Assembly (NCBI GenBank): GCA_900470095.1
Contig: UBZM01000024.1
Span: forward strand, 15,142-79,141
Direction of reading: 5' to 3'
From: Hyphomicrobiales bacterium
GTDB lineage: Bacteria; Pseudomonadota; Alphaproteobacteria; Rhizobiales; Beijerinckiaceae
DNA length: 64,000 bases
Positions 57,144-64,000 of the stretch are shown in pieces. The notes under the pieces were generated by a model. That model was not told where the DNA came from. It saw only the letters and a program-made list of their open reading frames with translations, and ran no database searches. The stretch's first letter is position 1; each line of letters opens with the position of its first letter. Position numbers and translations under genes: made by a program.

Positions 57144-58445
57144 TCAGTTCGCGATCTTCAGCGCCTTGCGCGCGACGGCCGCGCTGTCGTCCCGGCGCGC
57201 CTTGGCCGCCTCCATGTCGAGGCTGACCATGAAGTCGGAAATGCGCGGGGCGATTTCGGCGCGGAAGCGCGAACCGTTGAAGACGCCGTAATGGCCAACG
57301 CCCTTCTGGAGATAGTGGACGCGCTTGTCGGAAGGGATATTGGCGCAGAGATCATGGGCAGCCTGGGTCTGGCCGACACCCGAGATATCGTCATTCTCGC
57401 CCTCGACCGTCATCAGCGCGACACGACGAATGGCCTTCAGATCAACCGGCTTGTCGCGATGCATCATCGTGCCCTTGGGCAGGGCATGCTGAACGAATAC
57501 GGTATCGACCGTCTGGAGATAGAACTCCGCCGTCAGGTCCATGACCGCGAGATACTCGTCATAGAAATCGCGGTGCTTCTCGGCCGAATCGCCGTCCCCG
57601 GCGATGAGGTGCTTGTACATCTCGTAGTGAGCCGAGACATGCCGGTCGATATTCATGGCCATGAAGCCCGATAGCTGCATGAAGCCGGGATAGACCTCCC
57701 GGAAGGCGCCCATATGCGGGAACGGTACCATGGTGATGCAATTGCGGCGGAACCATTCGGTACCGCGCTCCATGGCAAGCTGGTTGACCGCGGTCGGCGA
57801 GCGGCGGGTATCGATCGGACCACCCATCAGGGTCATCGACCGCGGCGCATTGGGATCATTCTCGGCTTCCATCCGCGCGATCGCGGCAATCACCGGAACT
57901 GCAGGTTGGCAGACGGCCATGACATGGGTGTCGGGGCCGAGCGTCTGGAGCATGCCGACGACGTAGTCGATATAATCGTCGAGATCGAAGCGACCAGCGG
58001 CGAGCGGCACCAGGCGAGCATCGGTCCAGTCGGTGATGTAGACCTCATGGCCAGGCAGGAAGGCCTCGACCGTGCCTCTCAGCAGCGTGGCATAGTGGCC
58101 CGACATCGGCGCAACCAGCAGCACCTTGGGCTGCGGCTTGCGACGCCCGGCGATCTTGCGGTCGAAATAGACCAGCTTGCAGAAGGGCCGCTCCCAGACG
58201 ACGCGCTCCTCGACGGCGACCTTGACGCCGCCGATCGTGGTCTCGTTCAGGTCGAAGGCGGGCTTCCCATAGCGGCGCGTCATCCGTTCGAACAGTTCAC
58301 AGGACGCAGCGACCGTGCGGCCGAGCGGCGTGTAGGTCAGCGGATTGGCTGGGTTCTTGAACGCCAGCTGCAGCGCATCCGACATGCCACGAACGGGCGC
58401 GACCATCGTATGAACCGCTTCGTAGGCGTGATAAGCGAACGACAT
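57144..58445 (-). CDS. phaZ: Intracellular polyhydroxyalkanoate depolymerase
   Basis: Breaks down stored polyhydroxybutyrate granules during carbon starvation. The 433 residues begin MSFAYHAYEAVH like other PhaZ; ATG 58445 has a GGAG five bases upstream and is preferred over ATG 58460. The alpha/beta-hydrolase nucleophile is Cys179 in VMAVCQPAVP, as in Ralstonia PhaZ1, instead of a serine lipase box. EVYITDWTDARLVP, LMGGPIDTRRSPTAVN and VGHYGVFNGSRF are further family blocks. It is divergent from regB, with an inverted repeat between them that resembles a PhaR-type site. Confidence 0.94.
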   Translation of the reverse strand: MSFAYHAYEAVHTMVAPVRGMSDALQLAFKNPANPLTYTPLGRTVAASCELFERMTRRYGKPAFDLNETTIGGVKVAVEERVVWERPFCKLVYFDRKIAGRRKPQPKVLLVAPMSGHYATLLRGTVEAFLPGHEVYITDWTDARLVPLAAGRFDLDDYIDYVVGMLQTLGPDTHVMAVCQPAVPVIAAIARMEAENDPNAPRSMTLMGGPIDTRRSPTAVNQLAMERGTEWFRRNCITMVPFPHMGAFREVYPGFMQLSGFMAMNIDRHVSAHYEMYKHLIAGDGDSAEKHRDFYDEYLAVMDLTAEFYLQTVDTVFVQHALPKGTMMHRDKPVDLKAIRRVALMTVEGENDDISGVGQTQAAHDLCANIPSDKRVHYLQKGVGHYGVFNGSRFRAEIAPRISDFMVSLDMEAAKARRDDSAAVARKALKIAN

Positions 58446-58590
58446 GGCAGCTCCATACATGCAGCGACGTCTCCCGGGTGCCGGATGCACCTGATGATGC
58501 GCCGCAACAAACAGCGCAGCCTAGATTGTTTCTGCTCTCATTCAATCCGGCAAAAGGCTAAGATTTTCCTTCAATGCCAAAATGCCACAG

Positions 58591-58605
58591 TTTTGCACTG
58601 CAAAA
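58591..58605. promoter_or_regulatory. 15-bp palindrome between phaZ and regB, PhaR/PhbF-like
   Basis: Arms TTTTGCA (58591-58597) and TGCAAAA (58599-58605) flank a central C. The core TGC-N3-GCAA agrees with published binding sites of PHB regulators (PhbF/PhaR), which control storage genes. It lies 145 bases before phaZ and just upstream of the regB start, so it could repress either gene. The site also argues against starting regB at 58582. Confidence 0.5.
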
Positions 58606-58635
58606 CCCCGGGCCGCCATCGGATGCATGGGCGCC

Positions 58636-60006
58636 ATGACGGTCCCTGATGCCGATCTCCCGCCGCTGGCGCGATCCAGCCGTCATTTGCGCCTCGACAC
58701 CCTCGTGCGGTTGCGCTGGCTGGCCATCGCCGGCCAGAGCCTCGCGGTCGCCGGCGTGCATTTCGGCCTTGGCTTCACCCTGCCGTTCGGCTGGTGTTTC
58801 CTGGCCATCGCCATCTCCGCCTGGCTGAACATTGCGCTGCGCATTCGCTTTCCGCTCAGCCACAGGCTGCGCGAGGATGCGGCGACCGCGCTATTGGCCT
58901 TCGACATCATTCAGCTCGCAGCCCTGCTTTACCTGACCGGCGGCCTGCAAAATCCCTTCGCCATTCTGTTCCTGGCGCCGGTGATGATTTCGGCCACCGC
59001 GTTGCCTCCGCAGCGCACCATGCTGCTTGGGCTTCTGGCCGTCGTGCTGGCGAGCGTGCTCAACTTCACGCATCTGCCCCTGCCCTGGGCCGGGCCCAAC
59101 CGGCCGGTCCTGCCGCCGTTCTACCAGGCGGGGACCTGGATCGCGCTCGTACTCGGACTGGGCTTCACCGGCATTTATGCTTGGCGCGTCGCCAAGGAAG
59201 CGCGCGACCTCTCGGAGGCTCTGGCTGCCACCGAGCTGGTCCTGGCACGCGAACAGCACCTTTCACAGCTCGACGGCCTCGCCGCAGCAGCAGCGCATGA
59301 ACTCGGCACGCCGCTCGCCACAATCGCTCTGGTGGCACGTGAGTTGTCACGGCTAGCCCCGCCGGAAGGCGAGATGGCAGAGGATATCACGCTGCTGCGC
59401 GAGCAGGTTGAGCGCTGCCGCGGCATCCTCGGCAAGCTCACCTCGCTTCAGGACGACGATGCCGGCCCGCTCGACCAACTCTCGCTGCGCCTACTGATCG
59501 AAGAGACGGCAGGCCCGCAGCGGCCGTTCGGCGTGCCGTTCCGCATCGAGATGATCGGCGACAAGCCGGAACCCGTCTGCCGACGCAATCCCGGCATGAT
59601 CTACGGCCTCGGCAACATCGTCGACAACGCCGTCGACTTCGCCCGCTCCGAGGTGGCGATCATTGCACAATGGACCGATATGCATGTCATGCTCACCATC
59701 GCCGATGATGGCCCGGGATTTCCGCCCGACGTCCTGATGCGCGCCGGCGAGCCCTATCTCTCGCGCGCAGCGGCAGAAAGTCGCGCCGGCGGCGGTTTGG
59801 GTCTGGGACTTTTCATTGCAAAAACGCTGCTTGAACGCGGCGGCGCAGCGCTCGAATTTTCGAACCTGCCATCGCCGGCGAGCGGCGCGTCCGTCCGTAT
59901 GGTCTGGCCGAGGGCGGTGTTCGAGGCCGACGCAAAACCTTCCGGGTCTTCAAAACGGGAGGAAATGCCACTACCTGAGGGTGACGGCCCCTTCTCGCCG
60001 TCCTGA
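58636..60006 (+). CDS. regB: Redox-sensitive histidine kinase RegB/PrrB/ActS
   Basis: Membrane sensor that reads the ubiquinone pool and redox state and phosphorylates RegA. From ATG 58636 it has 456 residues. Six hydrophobic segments fill about 25-185. The quinone-binding heptad GGLQNPF is residues 102-108; the H-box AAAAHELGTPLATI carries His221; the redox-active Cys261 lies in EQVERCRGIL. The ATPase motifs are GNIVDNAVDFA, DDGPGFPP and GGGLGLGLFIAK. The start could be 58627; neither has a strong ribosome site. regA follows after 62 bases. Confidence 0.94.
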   Translation: MTVPDADLPPLARSSRHLRLDTLVRLRWLAIAGQSLAVAGVHFGLGFTLPFGWCFLAIAISAWLNIALRIRFPLSHRLREDAATALLAFDIIQLAALLYLTGGLQNPFAILFLAPVMISATALPPQRTMLLGLLAVVLASVLNFTHLPLPWAGPNRPVLPPFYQAGTWIALVLGLGFTGIYAWRVAKEARDLSEALAATELVLAREQHLSQLDGLAAAAAHELGTPLATIALVARELSRLAPPEGEMAEDITLLREQVERCRGILGKLTSLQDDDAGPLDQLSLRLLIEETAGPQRPFGVPFRIEMIGDKPEPVCRRNPGMIYGLGNIVDNAVDFARSEVAIIAQWTDMHVMLTIADDGPGFPPDVLMRAGEPYLSRAAAESRAGGGLGLGLFIAKTLLERGGAALEFSNLPSPASGASVRMVWPRAVFEADAKPSGSSKREEMPLPEGDGPFSPS

Positions 60007-60068
60007 TGCGCGAACCCCATGATCGCGCTACAATTTCGCCGGCTCGAACCGGTGGCAGGAGAGTTGAG

Positions 60069-60623
60069 ATGCAACAGGCGCTGAACGACGCCGCCCAATC
60101 GGACATGACCCTGCTGCTCGTCGACGACGACAAGCCGTTCTTGACCCGACTCGCGCGGGCCATGGAAGGGCGGGGTTACTCCGTACGCATCGCCGAAAGT
60201 GTCTCGGCCGGTCTTGCTGCTGTCGAGGAAGAGGCCCCGGCCTTTGCCGTCATCGATCTGCGCCTTGCCGATGGCAACGGGCTCGATGTCATCGCCCGCT
60301 TGAAGGAGCGACGCCCCGACGCGCGCGGCATCGTGCTGACTGGTTACGGCAACATCGCGACCGCCGTCAGTGCCGTGAAGCTCGGTGCCTTCGATTTCCT
60401 TGCAAAACCCGCCGATGCCGACGAAATCCATTCCGCCCTCGCTGCCGCGCGCGATTCGCGGCCGATGCCGCCGGAAAACCCGATGTCGGCCGATCGTGTC
60501 CGCTGGGAACATATTCAACGTGTCTACGAGCTGTGCAGCCGCAATGTCTCAGAGACGGCGAGGCGGCTCGGCATGCACCGGCGCACCCTGCAGCGCATCC
60601 TGGCAAAACGCGCCCCGCGCTAA
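60069..60623 (+). CDS. regA: Response regulator RegA/PrrA/ActR
   Basis: Global redox response regulator that controls respiration, carbon and nitrogen fixation genes in relatives. It has 184 residues. The receiver has VDDDKPFL and phospho-acceptor Asp63 (VIDLRLADG), the same number as in Rhodobacter RegA, and Lys in FLAKPADADE. After a proline-rich linker (RPMPPENPMSADRVRWEH) comes the Fis-type HTH NVSETARRLGMHRRTLQRIL. ATG 60069 has AGGAGA upstream; an in-frame start at 60006 has none. It ends beside an intergenic repeat element. Confidence 0.96.
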   Translation: MQQALNDAAQSDMTLLLVDDDKPFLTRLARAMEGRGYSVRIAESVSAGLAAVEEEAPAFAVIDLRLADGNGLDVIARLKERRPDARGIVLTGYGNIATAVSAVKLGAFDFLAKPADADEIHSALAAARDSRPMPPENPMSADRVRWEHIQRVYELCSRNVSETARRLGMHRRTLQRILAKRAPR

Positions 60624-60718
60624 GCATCGACCCGAAAAGGGGATCGCGGTTTTCAGGAACGCCAATGCAGACACTGAAGATTAGATCATCGGACCGGATA
60701 TCCAGTCCGATGATCTAA
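60624..60718. repeat. Intergenic palindromic repeat element
   Basis: About 95 bases filling the gap between regA and mmcB. The first part (60624-60659) contains a CCC-GAAAA-GGG stem followed by GGATCGCGGTTTTC. The second part is a 14-bp perfect inverted repeat, TTAGATCATCGGAC (60681-60694) and GTCCGATGATCTAA (60705-60718), around a 10-base loop with GGATATCC. The wording resembles a dispersed intergenic repeat I associate with Rhizobiales genomes; only one copy is in this window. Its right end holds the mmcB stop codon. Confidence 0.65.
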
Positions 60719-61176
60719 AGCGGCGGGTCCTCGATCAAGGCAAGGCGCTGGGCAGACAGTCTGGCGAAGGCGATCGTGAGCGCCTTGCGTCGCGCAGCCA
60801 CGAGCGGATGGCGCGGGGCATCGCGCAGCAATTCGCCGCCATAGCTATCGGCGATGATCAGCCCGACATCGTCGGGCAGGATTTCGCGCGGGAATTCCGG
60901 TGCGACCGCGAAGAGAAAGCCATCGCAATAATCGCGATAATCCGGCCATTTGCCATCGACGCGATAGTCCTCGATGCCCGACTTGACCTCGATGACCAGG
61001 AGCTCGCCGGTCGGCGACAAGGCGACGATATCGCCGCGTCGGCCATTGGCGAAGGTCATTTCCTTGACGATGGCATAGCCGCGCTCACGCAAATGCCTGG
61101 TTGCGCCGCGGCAGACGGCACGGGTGATGTCGGGGCGGGCAGGTGGCGGGTTCAGCACGGAATCGGGAAGCAGCAT
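60715..61176 (-). CDS. mmcB: MmcB family DNA repair protein
   Basis: Predicted nuclease of 153 residues; in Caulobacter MmcB belongs to the damage response. The PD-(D/E)XK-like core is seen in GRRGDIVALSPTGELLVIEV and KSGIEDYRVDGKWPDYRDYCDGF (quoted as adjoining blocks), with Asp and Glu-x-Lys as metal residues. The TAG stop at 60715-60717 lies within the inverted repeat described above, so the last codons abut mobile-type repeat DNA. It is convergent with regA and divergent from the WecA-like gene. Confidence 0.9.
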   Translation of the reverse strand: MLLPDSVLNPPPARPDITRAVCRGATRHLRERGYAIVKEMTFANGRRGDIVALSPTGELLVIEVKSGIEDYRVDGKWPDYRDYCDGFLFAVAPEFPREILPDDVGLIIADSYGGELLRDAPRHPLVAARRKALTIAFARLSAQRLALIEDPPL

Positions 61177-61258
61177 ATCGCATGTTCACTCTTTGTGCGC
61201 CTCAACGCAAGCCGAAGACGCTTGCAGGCCCGCGCCGTCCCGCTATGGTCCCGGCGCT

Positions 61259-62281
61259 TTGAACTCCCATCTTGCTCTCCTGCTGATCATCATTCCGGCT
61301 GCCGCGGCCTCGGCGGCGCTCTGCGTGCTGTTGCGGCCCCTGCTGCTCCGCTATGCGCTGGCGCGGCCGAATGCCCGCTCCAGCCATACGCAGCCGACGC
61401 CACAGGGCGGCGGCATCGCTGTTCTTGCCGGGGCCTTTCTCGCGCTGATCCTGGCTCTGCTGCTCCTTCCCCTTCCAACGGCGGCGCGCGCGGATCTGGT
61501 CTGGGTCATGGCGGCGGCAACGGCACTGGCGGTCGTCGGAGCCTGGGATGACATCCGCCCGCTTCCGGCCGCGACACGGCTCGTCCTGCAGGCGGTTTGC
61601 GTCGGGATCGTGCTGTTCTGCGCCGCTCCCGAACTCAGGCTGTTCCCGGACCTTTGGCCGCTCGGGCTCGAGCGCGGTCTCGCGCTCATCGCCGGGCTCT
61701 GGTTCGTCAATCTCGCCAATTTCATGGACGGCATCGACTGGATCACCGTTGCCGGCATCGCACCGCTCGCCGGTGCGCTTGCCCTGGCCGGCGCCAGCGG
61801 GGTGCTCGATCCCGCCAGCGGCCTGCTCGCCGCCGCCTTGTTCGGCGGACTCCTCGGCTTCGCGCCGTTCAACAAGCCCGTGGCGCGGCTCTTTCTCGGC
61901 GATGTCGGCTCGCTGCCGCTGGGTCTGCTCAGCGCCTATCTGCTTTACCGCCTGGCGGGAACCGGCGCACTGACCGCTGCGCTGATCCTGCCGCTCTATC
62001 ATGTCGCGGATTCGACGATCACGCTTTTCAGGCGGCTGGCGCGTGGCGAGAAGGTCTGGGAGGCGCATCGCAGCCATTTTTACCAGCAGGCGACCGTCAA
62101 CGGCTTCAGCGTTCGGGAGGTCGTGATACAGGTCGCGCTGCTCAATCTTGCCCTGATCGCGCTTGCAGCGCTCAGCATCGCCCTTCCCGCGCTTTGGCAA
62201 CAGCTCATCTGTCTCGCGCTTGCGGCGATGCTGACCGGGTTGCTGCTGCGGCGCTTCGCCAGCAAGCGGATCCGGCCGTGA
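61259..62281 (+). CDS. MraY/WecA-like phospho-sugar transferase (undecaprenyl-phosphate glycosyltransferase)
   Basis: Polytopic inner-membrane enzyme that would load a sugar-1-phosphate onto undecaprenyl phosphate, the first step of O-antigen or capsule repeat-unit synthesis. A TTG at 61259 gives 340 residues, a normal length, with about 10-11 helices. Active-site blocks are NARSSHTQPTPQGGGIAVL, NLANFMDGIDWIT, ARLFLGDVGSLPLGLL and AHRSHFYQQ, as in WecA/WbpL. The start is uncertain: the frame is open to 61124 with no better ATG/GTG or clear ribosome site. It shares GTGA with the epimerase gene after it. Confidence 0.86.
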   Translation: MNSHLALLLIIIPAAAASAALCVLLRPLLLRYALARPNARSSHTQPTPQGGGIAVLAGAFLALILALLLLPLPTAARADLVWVMAAATALAVVGAWDDIRPLPAATRLVLQAVCVGIVLFCAAPELRLFPDLWPLGLERGLALIAGLWFVNLANFMDGIDWITVAGIAPLAGALALAGASGVLDPASGLLAAALFGGLLGFAPFNKPVARLFLGDVGSLPLGLLSAYLLYRLAGTGALTAALILPLYHVADSTITLFRRLARGEKVWEAHRSHFYQQATVNGFSVREVVIQVALLNLALIALAALSIALPALWQQLICLALAAMLTGLLLRRFASKRIRP

Positions 62282-63201
62282 GCGAACGCGTTCTCGTTAC
62301 GGGAGCAAGCGGCTTCATCGGCCCACATGTCGTCGCCGGCCTTCATGCGAAGGGATACAGCGTCCGGGTCGCCCAGCGGCGCGAGAGCCCCGTAGATGAG
62401 GGCATCGAGCGCGTGGTGATCGGCGATCTCTCCGAACCGGTGGATTGGCGCCCGGCTGTGGCAGGCGTCCGCCATGTCGTCCATCTCGCCGGCCTCGCCC
62501 ATGCCGGGCCGGGTCTCGATGAATCGCTCTACCGGCGAATCAACACCGAGGCGACGCTCGCGCTGGCCGAAGCAACTCAGTCGGCAGGCGCCGAACGATT
62601 TATCTATATCTCTTCCATCAAGGCTCTCACGGGAGCCTTTGACGGCCATTTTCGCGAGAGCGACCCGCCAGCCCCAGACGATGCCTATGGCCGCTCCAAG
62701 CTGGCAGCGGAGCGGGGACTCGCCGCGCTCGGTCTCGATTGGATCTCGTTAAGGCCGGTTCTGGTCTATGGGCCCGGCGTCAAAGCGAATATGGCGTCGC
62801 TCCTGAAGCTGGCGCGTCTGCCGATACCCTTGCCCCTCGGCGGTCTCGATGCCCCGCGCTCGCTGCTCGCCATCGAGAATCTCGTCGACGCGATCCTCTT
62901 CGCGCTGACACCCGCCTGCCCGGCACGGCGTAGCTATACAGTTGCCGACCCCGAGCCCGTCAGCGTGGCCGATATGATGGCAGCGATGCGCTCCGGCCTC
63001 GGGCGCAAGCCGAGCCTCCTGCCCATTCCAGCGGCTCTCCTGAAGCAAGCGGCGCGGCTGGCCGGGAAGGAACAGGCCTTCGCCAAGCTCAGTGGCGGGC
63101 TCGTCGCGCGCCCCGAGGGGCTGATCAGGGCCGGTTGGCGGCCACCGGCAGCGACGCTTCCGGCACTGGCGCAGTTGGCTGCGGCTGCTGACGCAGCTTG
63201 A
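62278..63201 (+). CDS. NAD-dependent epimerase/dehydratase (extended SDR)
   Basis: Predicted nucleotide-sugar epimerase or reductase, 307 residues. The Rossmann motif VLVTGASGFIGPHV is at residues 5-18, the catalytic pair Tyr137-x3-Lys141 is in AYGRSKLA, and VVHLAGLAHAG and SLRPVLVYGPGVKANM are typical of the WbpV-like group found beside WecA-type transferases. The GTG start overlaps the previous stop. The last 77 bases overlap the convergent dehydratase gene. The exact substrate is not readable; a role in making the precursor for the adjacent transferase is the natural inference. Confidence 0.9.
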   Translation: MSERVLVTGASGFIGPHVVAGLHAKGYSVRVAQRRESPVDEGIERVVIGDLSEPVDWRPAVAGVRHVVHLAGLAHAGPGLDESLYRRINTEATLALAEATQSAGAERFIYISSIKALTGAFDGHFRESDPPAPDDAYGRSKLAAERGLAALGLDWISLRPVLVYGPGVKANMASLLKLARLPIPLPLGGLDAPRSLLAIENLVDAILFALTPACPARRSYTVADPEPVSVADMMAAMRSGLGRKPSLLPIPAALLKQAARLAGKEQAFAKLSGGLVARPEGLIRAGWRPPAATLPALAQLAAAADAA

Positions 63202-64000
63202 AATCCGGAATTGCCTCCTCCAGCACGGCCTCGGCCGCACGGCGATCCTCCGCCTTGATGGCGGCTTCCAGGCGCGAGAACCAGCCCTGCATGCGGGCGC
63301 GCCCCGCGAAGCTCGGCTTCGCCGCCATGACGCCGTCGAGCCCGGTCTCGGCCATCGGCTCGTCATGCGCGAAGAGAATCTCGTTCAGGCGCTCGCCCGG
63401 GCGGACACCGGTGATCGCGATTTCGATATCGACGCCCGGCTCATAGCCAGCGAGCCGAATCATGCGCTCGGCCAGATCCATGATCCTGACCGGCTGGCCC
63501 ATCTTGAGCACATAGACGGCCGCGCGCTCGGTTTCTGGCCCTGCGGCGCGGGCATGCGACGCGGCGGTCAGGACGAGATCGCACGCTTCGCGGATCGTCA
63601 TGAAGTAGCGGATCATCTCCGGGCTGGTCACAGTCAGCGGACCGCCGCGCTTGATCTGCGCTTTGAACTTCGGAACCACCGAGCCGACCGAGCCCAGCAC
63701 GTTGCCGAAGCGCACCGCAACAAGGCGCATGCCGGAGGCTGCTGCGACGAACTCGGCATCGCGCGACTGGGCATACATCTCGGCGAAACGCTTGGTCGCT
63801 CCCAGCATCGAGACGGGCTCGATCGCCTTGTCGGTCGAGATCATCACGAAAATCTTGGCGTCGGCCGCGATTGCCGCATCGATGACATGCATCGAGCCAA
63901 AGACATTGGTCTTGATGCCCTCCGCCCAGTCGGCCTCGAGATAAGGCACATGTTTCAACGCCGCGGCGTGGATCACGATGTCGGGGGCAAACGCCGTGAA
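63125..64000 (-). CDS. CapD/WbpM/FlaA1-type nucleotide-sugar 4,6-dehydratase (partial, N-terminus outside window)
   Basis: C-terminal part of a polysaccharide biosynthesis protein, about 291 residues visible, still open at base 64000. The SDR catalytic domain shows IVIHAAALKHVPYLE, FVMISTDKAIEPVSMLGATKR (Met where classical SDRs have Tyr, and the catalytic Lys), RFGNVLGSVGSVVPKFKAQI and RIMDLAERMIRLAG. These match UDP-GlcNAc 4,6-dehydratases such as WbpM. The full protein likely has an N-terminal membrane domain beyond the edge. Its 3' end overlaps the epimerase gene by 77 bases on the other strand. Confidence 0.92.
   Translation of the reverse strand, partial: FTAFAPDIVIHAAALKHVPYLEADWAEGIKTNVFGSMHVIDAAIAADAKIFVMISTDKAIEPVSMLGATKRFAEMYAQSRDAEFVAAASGMRLVAVRFGNVLGSVGSVVPKFKAQIKRGGPLTVTSPEMIRYFMTIREACDLVLTAASHARAAGPETERAAVYVLKMGQPVRIMDLAERMIRLAGYEPGVDIEIAITGVRPGERLNEILFAHDEPMAETGLDGVMAAKPSFAGRARMQGWFSRLEAAIKAEDRRAAEAVLEEAIPDFKLRQQPQPTAPVPEASLPVAANRP

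Noticed and set aside
61597-62277. Upstream extension of the epimerase frame through the WecA-like gene
   Set aside because: The extension is an out-of-frame translation of the transferase; the epimerase Rossmann motif starts right after GTG 62278.

Overview
The window is a 64 kb piece of a high-GC alphaproteobacterial chromosome, read from a Hyphomicrobiales (Rhizobiales) genome; a Bosea-like organism is my best guess. The inference rests on gene content and order rather than on a ribosomal marker. The diagnostic blocks are pckA / hugZ-like / chvI-chvG / hprK / EIIA-Man / HPr / ahcY, a tyrosine-bearing DivL, a TsaE-AmgK fusion followed by MurU and alphaproteobacterial AddBA, class II AroA, MmcB, and the RegB/RegA (ActS/ActR) pair beside an intracellular PHB depolymerase. 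No rRNA, CRISPR array, integrase, transposase or prophage gene was seen. One tRNA (Ala-GGC) is present. Both window edges cut a gene (iolE on the left, a CapD/WbpM-type dehydratase on the right).

Layout. 1-1.5 kb: end of a myo-inositol catabolic operon (iolE, iolB). 2.3-7.4 kb: TetR regulator plus the two inner-membrane parts of an RND efflux pump. 7.5-10.2 kb: a flavin reductase and a FUSC-family exporter, convergent. 10.6-15.9 kb: a c-type cytochrome and a five-gene alternative haem-copper oxidase operon of coxMNOP type (subunits II, I, two subunit III-like proteins, IV). 16-20.9 kb: accessory metabolism on the minus strand, with a Tat-exported CodA-like amidohydrolase, two LysR regulators and a DUF1932 dehydrogenase. 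21.2-24.9 kb: tRNA-Ala, a FYDLN-acid protein, aroA-cmk and a DUF1194 protein. 24.9-31.5 kb: hrpB, a class II glutamine amidotransferase, a small exported protein, an Na+/H+ antiporter-type permease and a DUF4105 protein.

31.5-39.9 kb is a physiological control block. PEP carboxykinase, the ChvG/ChvI acid- and host-sensing two-component system and an incomplete regulatory PTS (HprK, EIIA-Man, HPr with no sugar permease in view) lie together, followed by ahcY under a near-perfect 20-bp palindrome. 40-52.1 kb is a tightly overlapping run of cell-cycle, murein-recycling and repair genes: divL, tsaE-amgK, murU, addB, addA, trxA. 52.2-63.2 kb holds DoxX, a class A PBP with a perfect CtrA box upstream, an MFS exporter, a YgjP-like metallopeptidase, phaZ divergent from regB-regA, mmcB, and the start of a surface-polysaccharide locus (WecA-like transferase, SDR epimerase, CapD-like dehydratase).

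Most of the window is core chromosome. I found no convincing wholly new system. The points most worth a second look are the predicted regulatory sites (CtrA box before pbp1A, palindromes before ahcY and between phaZ and regB), the inferred MurNAc-salvage fusion, the Tat amidohydrolase/LysR module, an intergenic repeat that supplies the mmcB stop codon, and a possible gene remnant at 19.5-19.9 kb.
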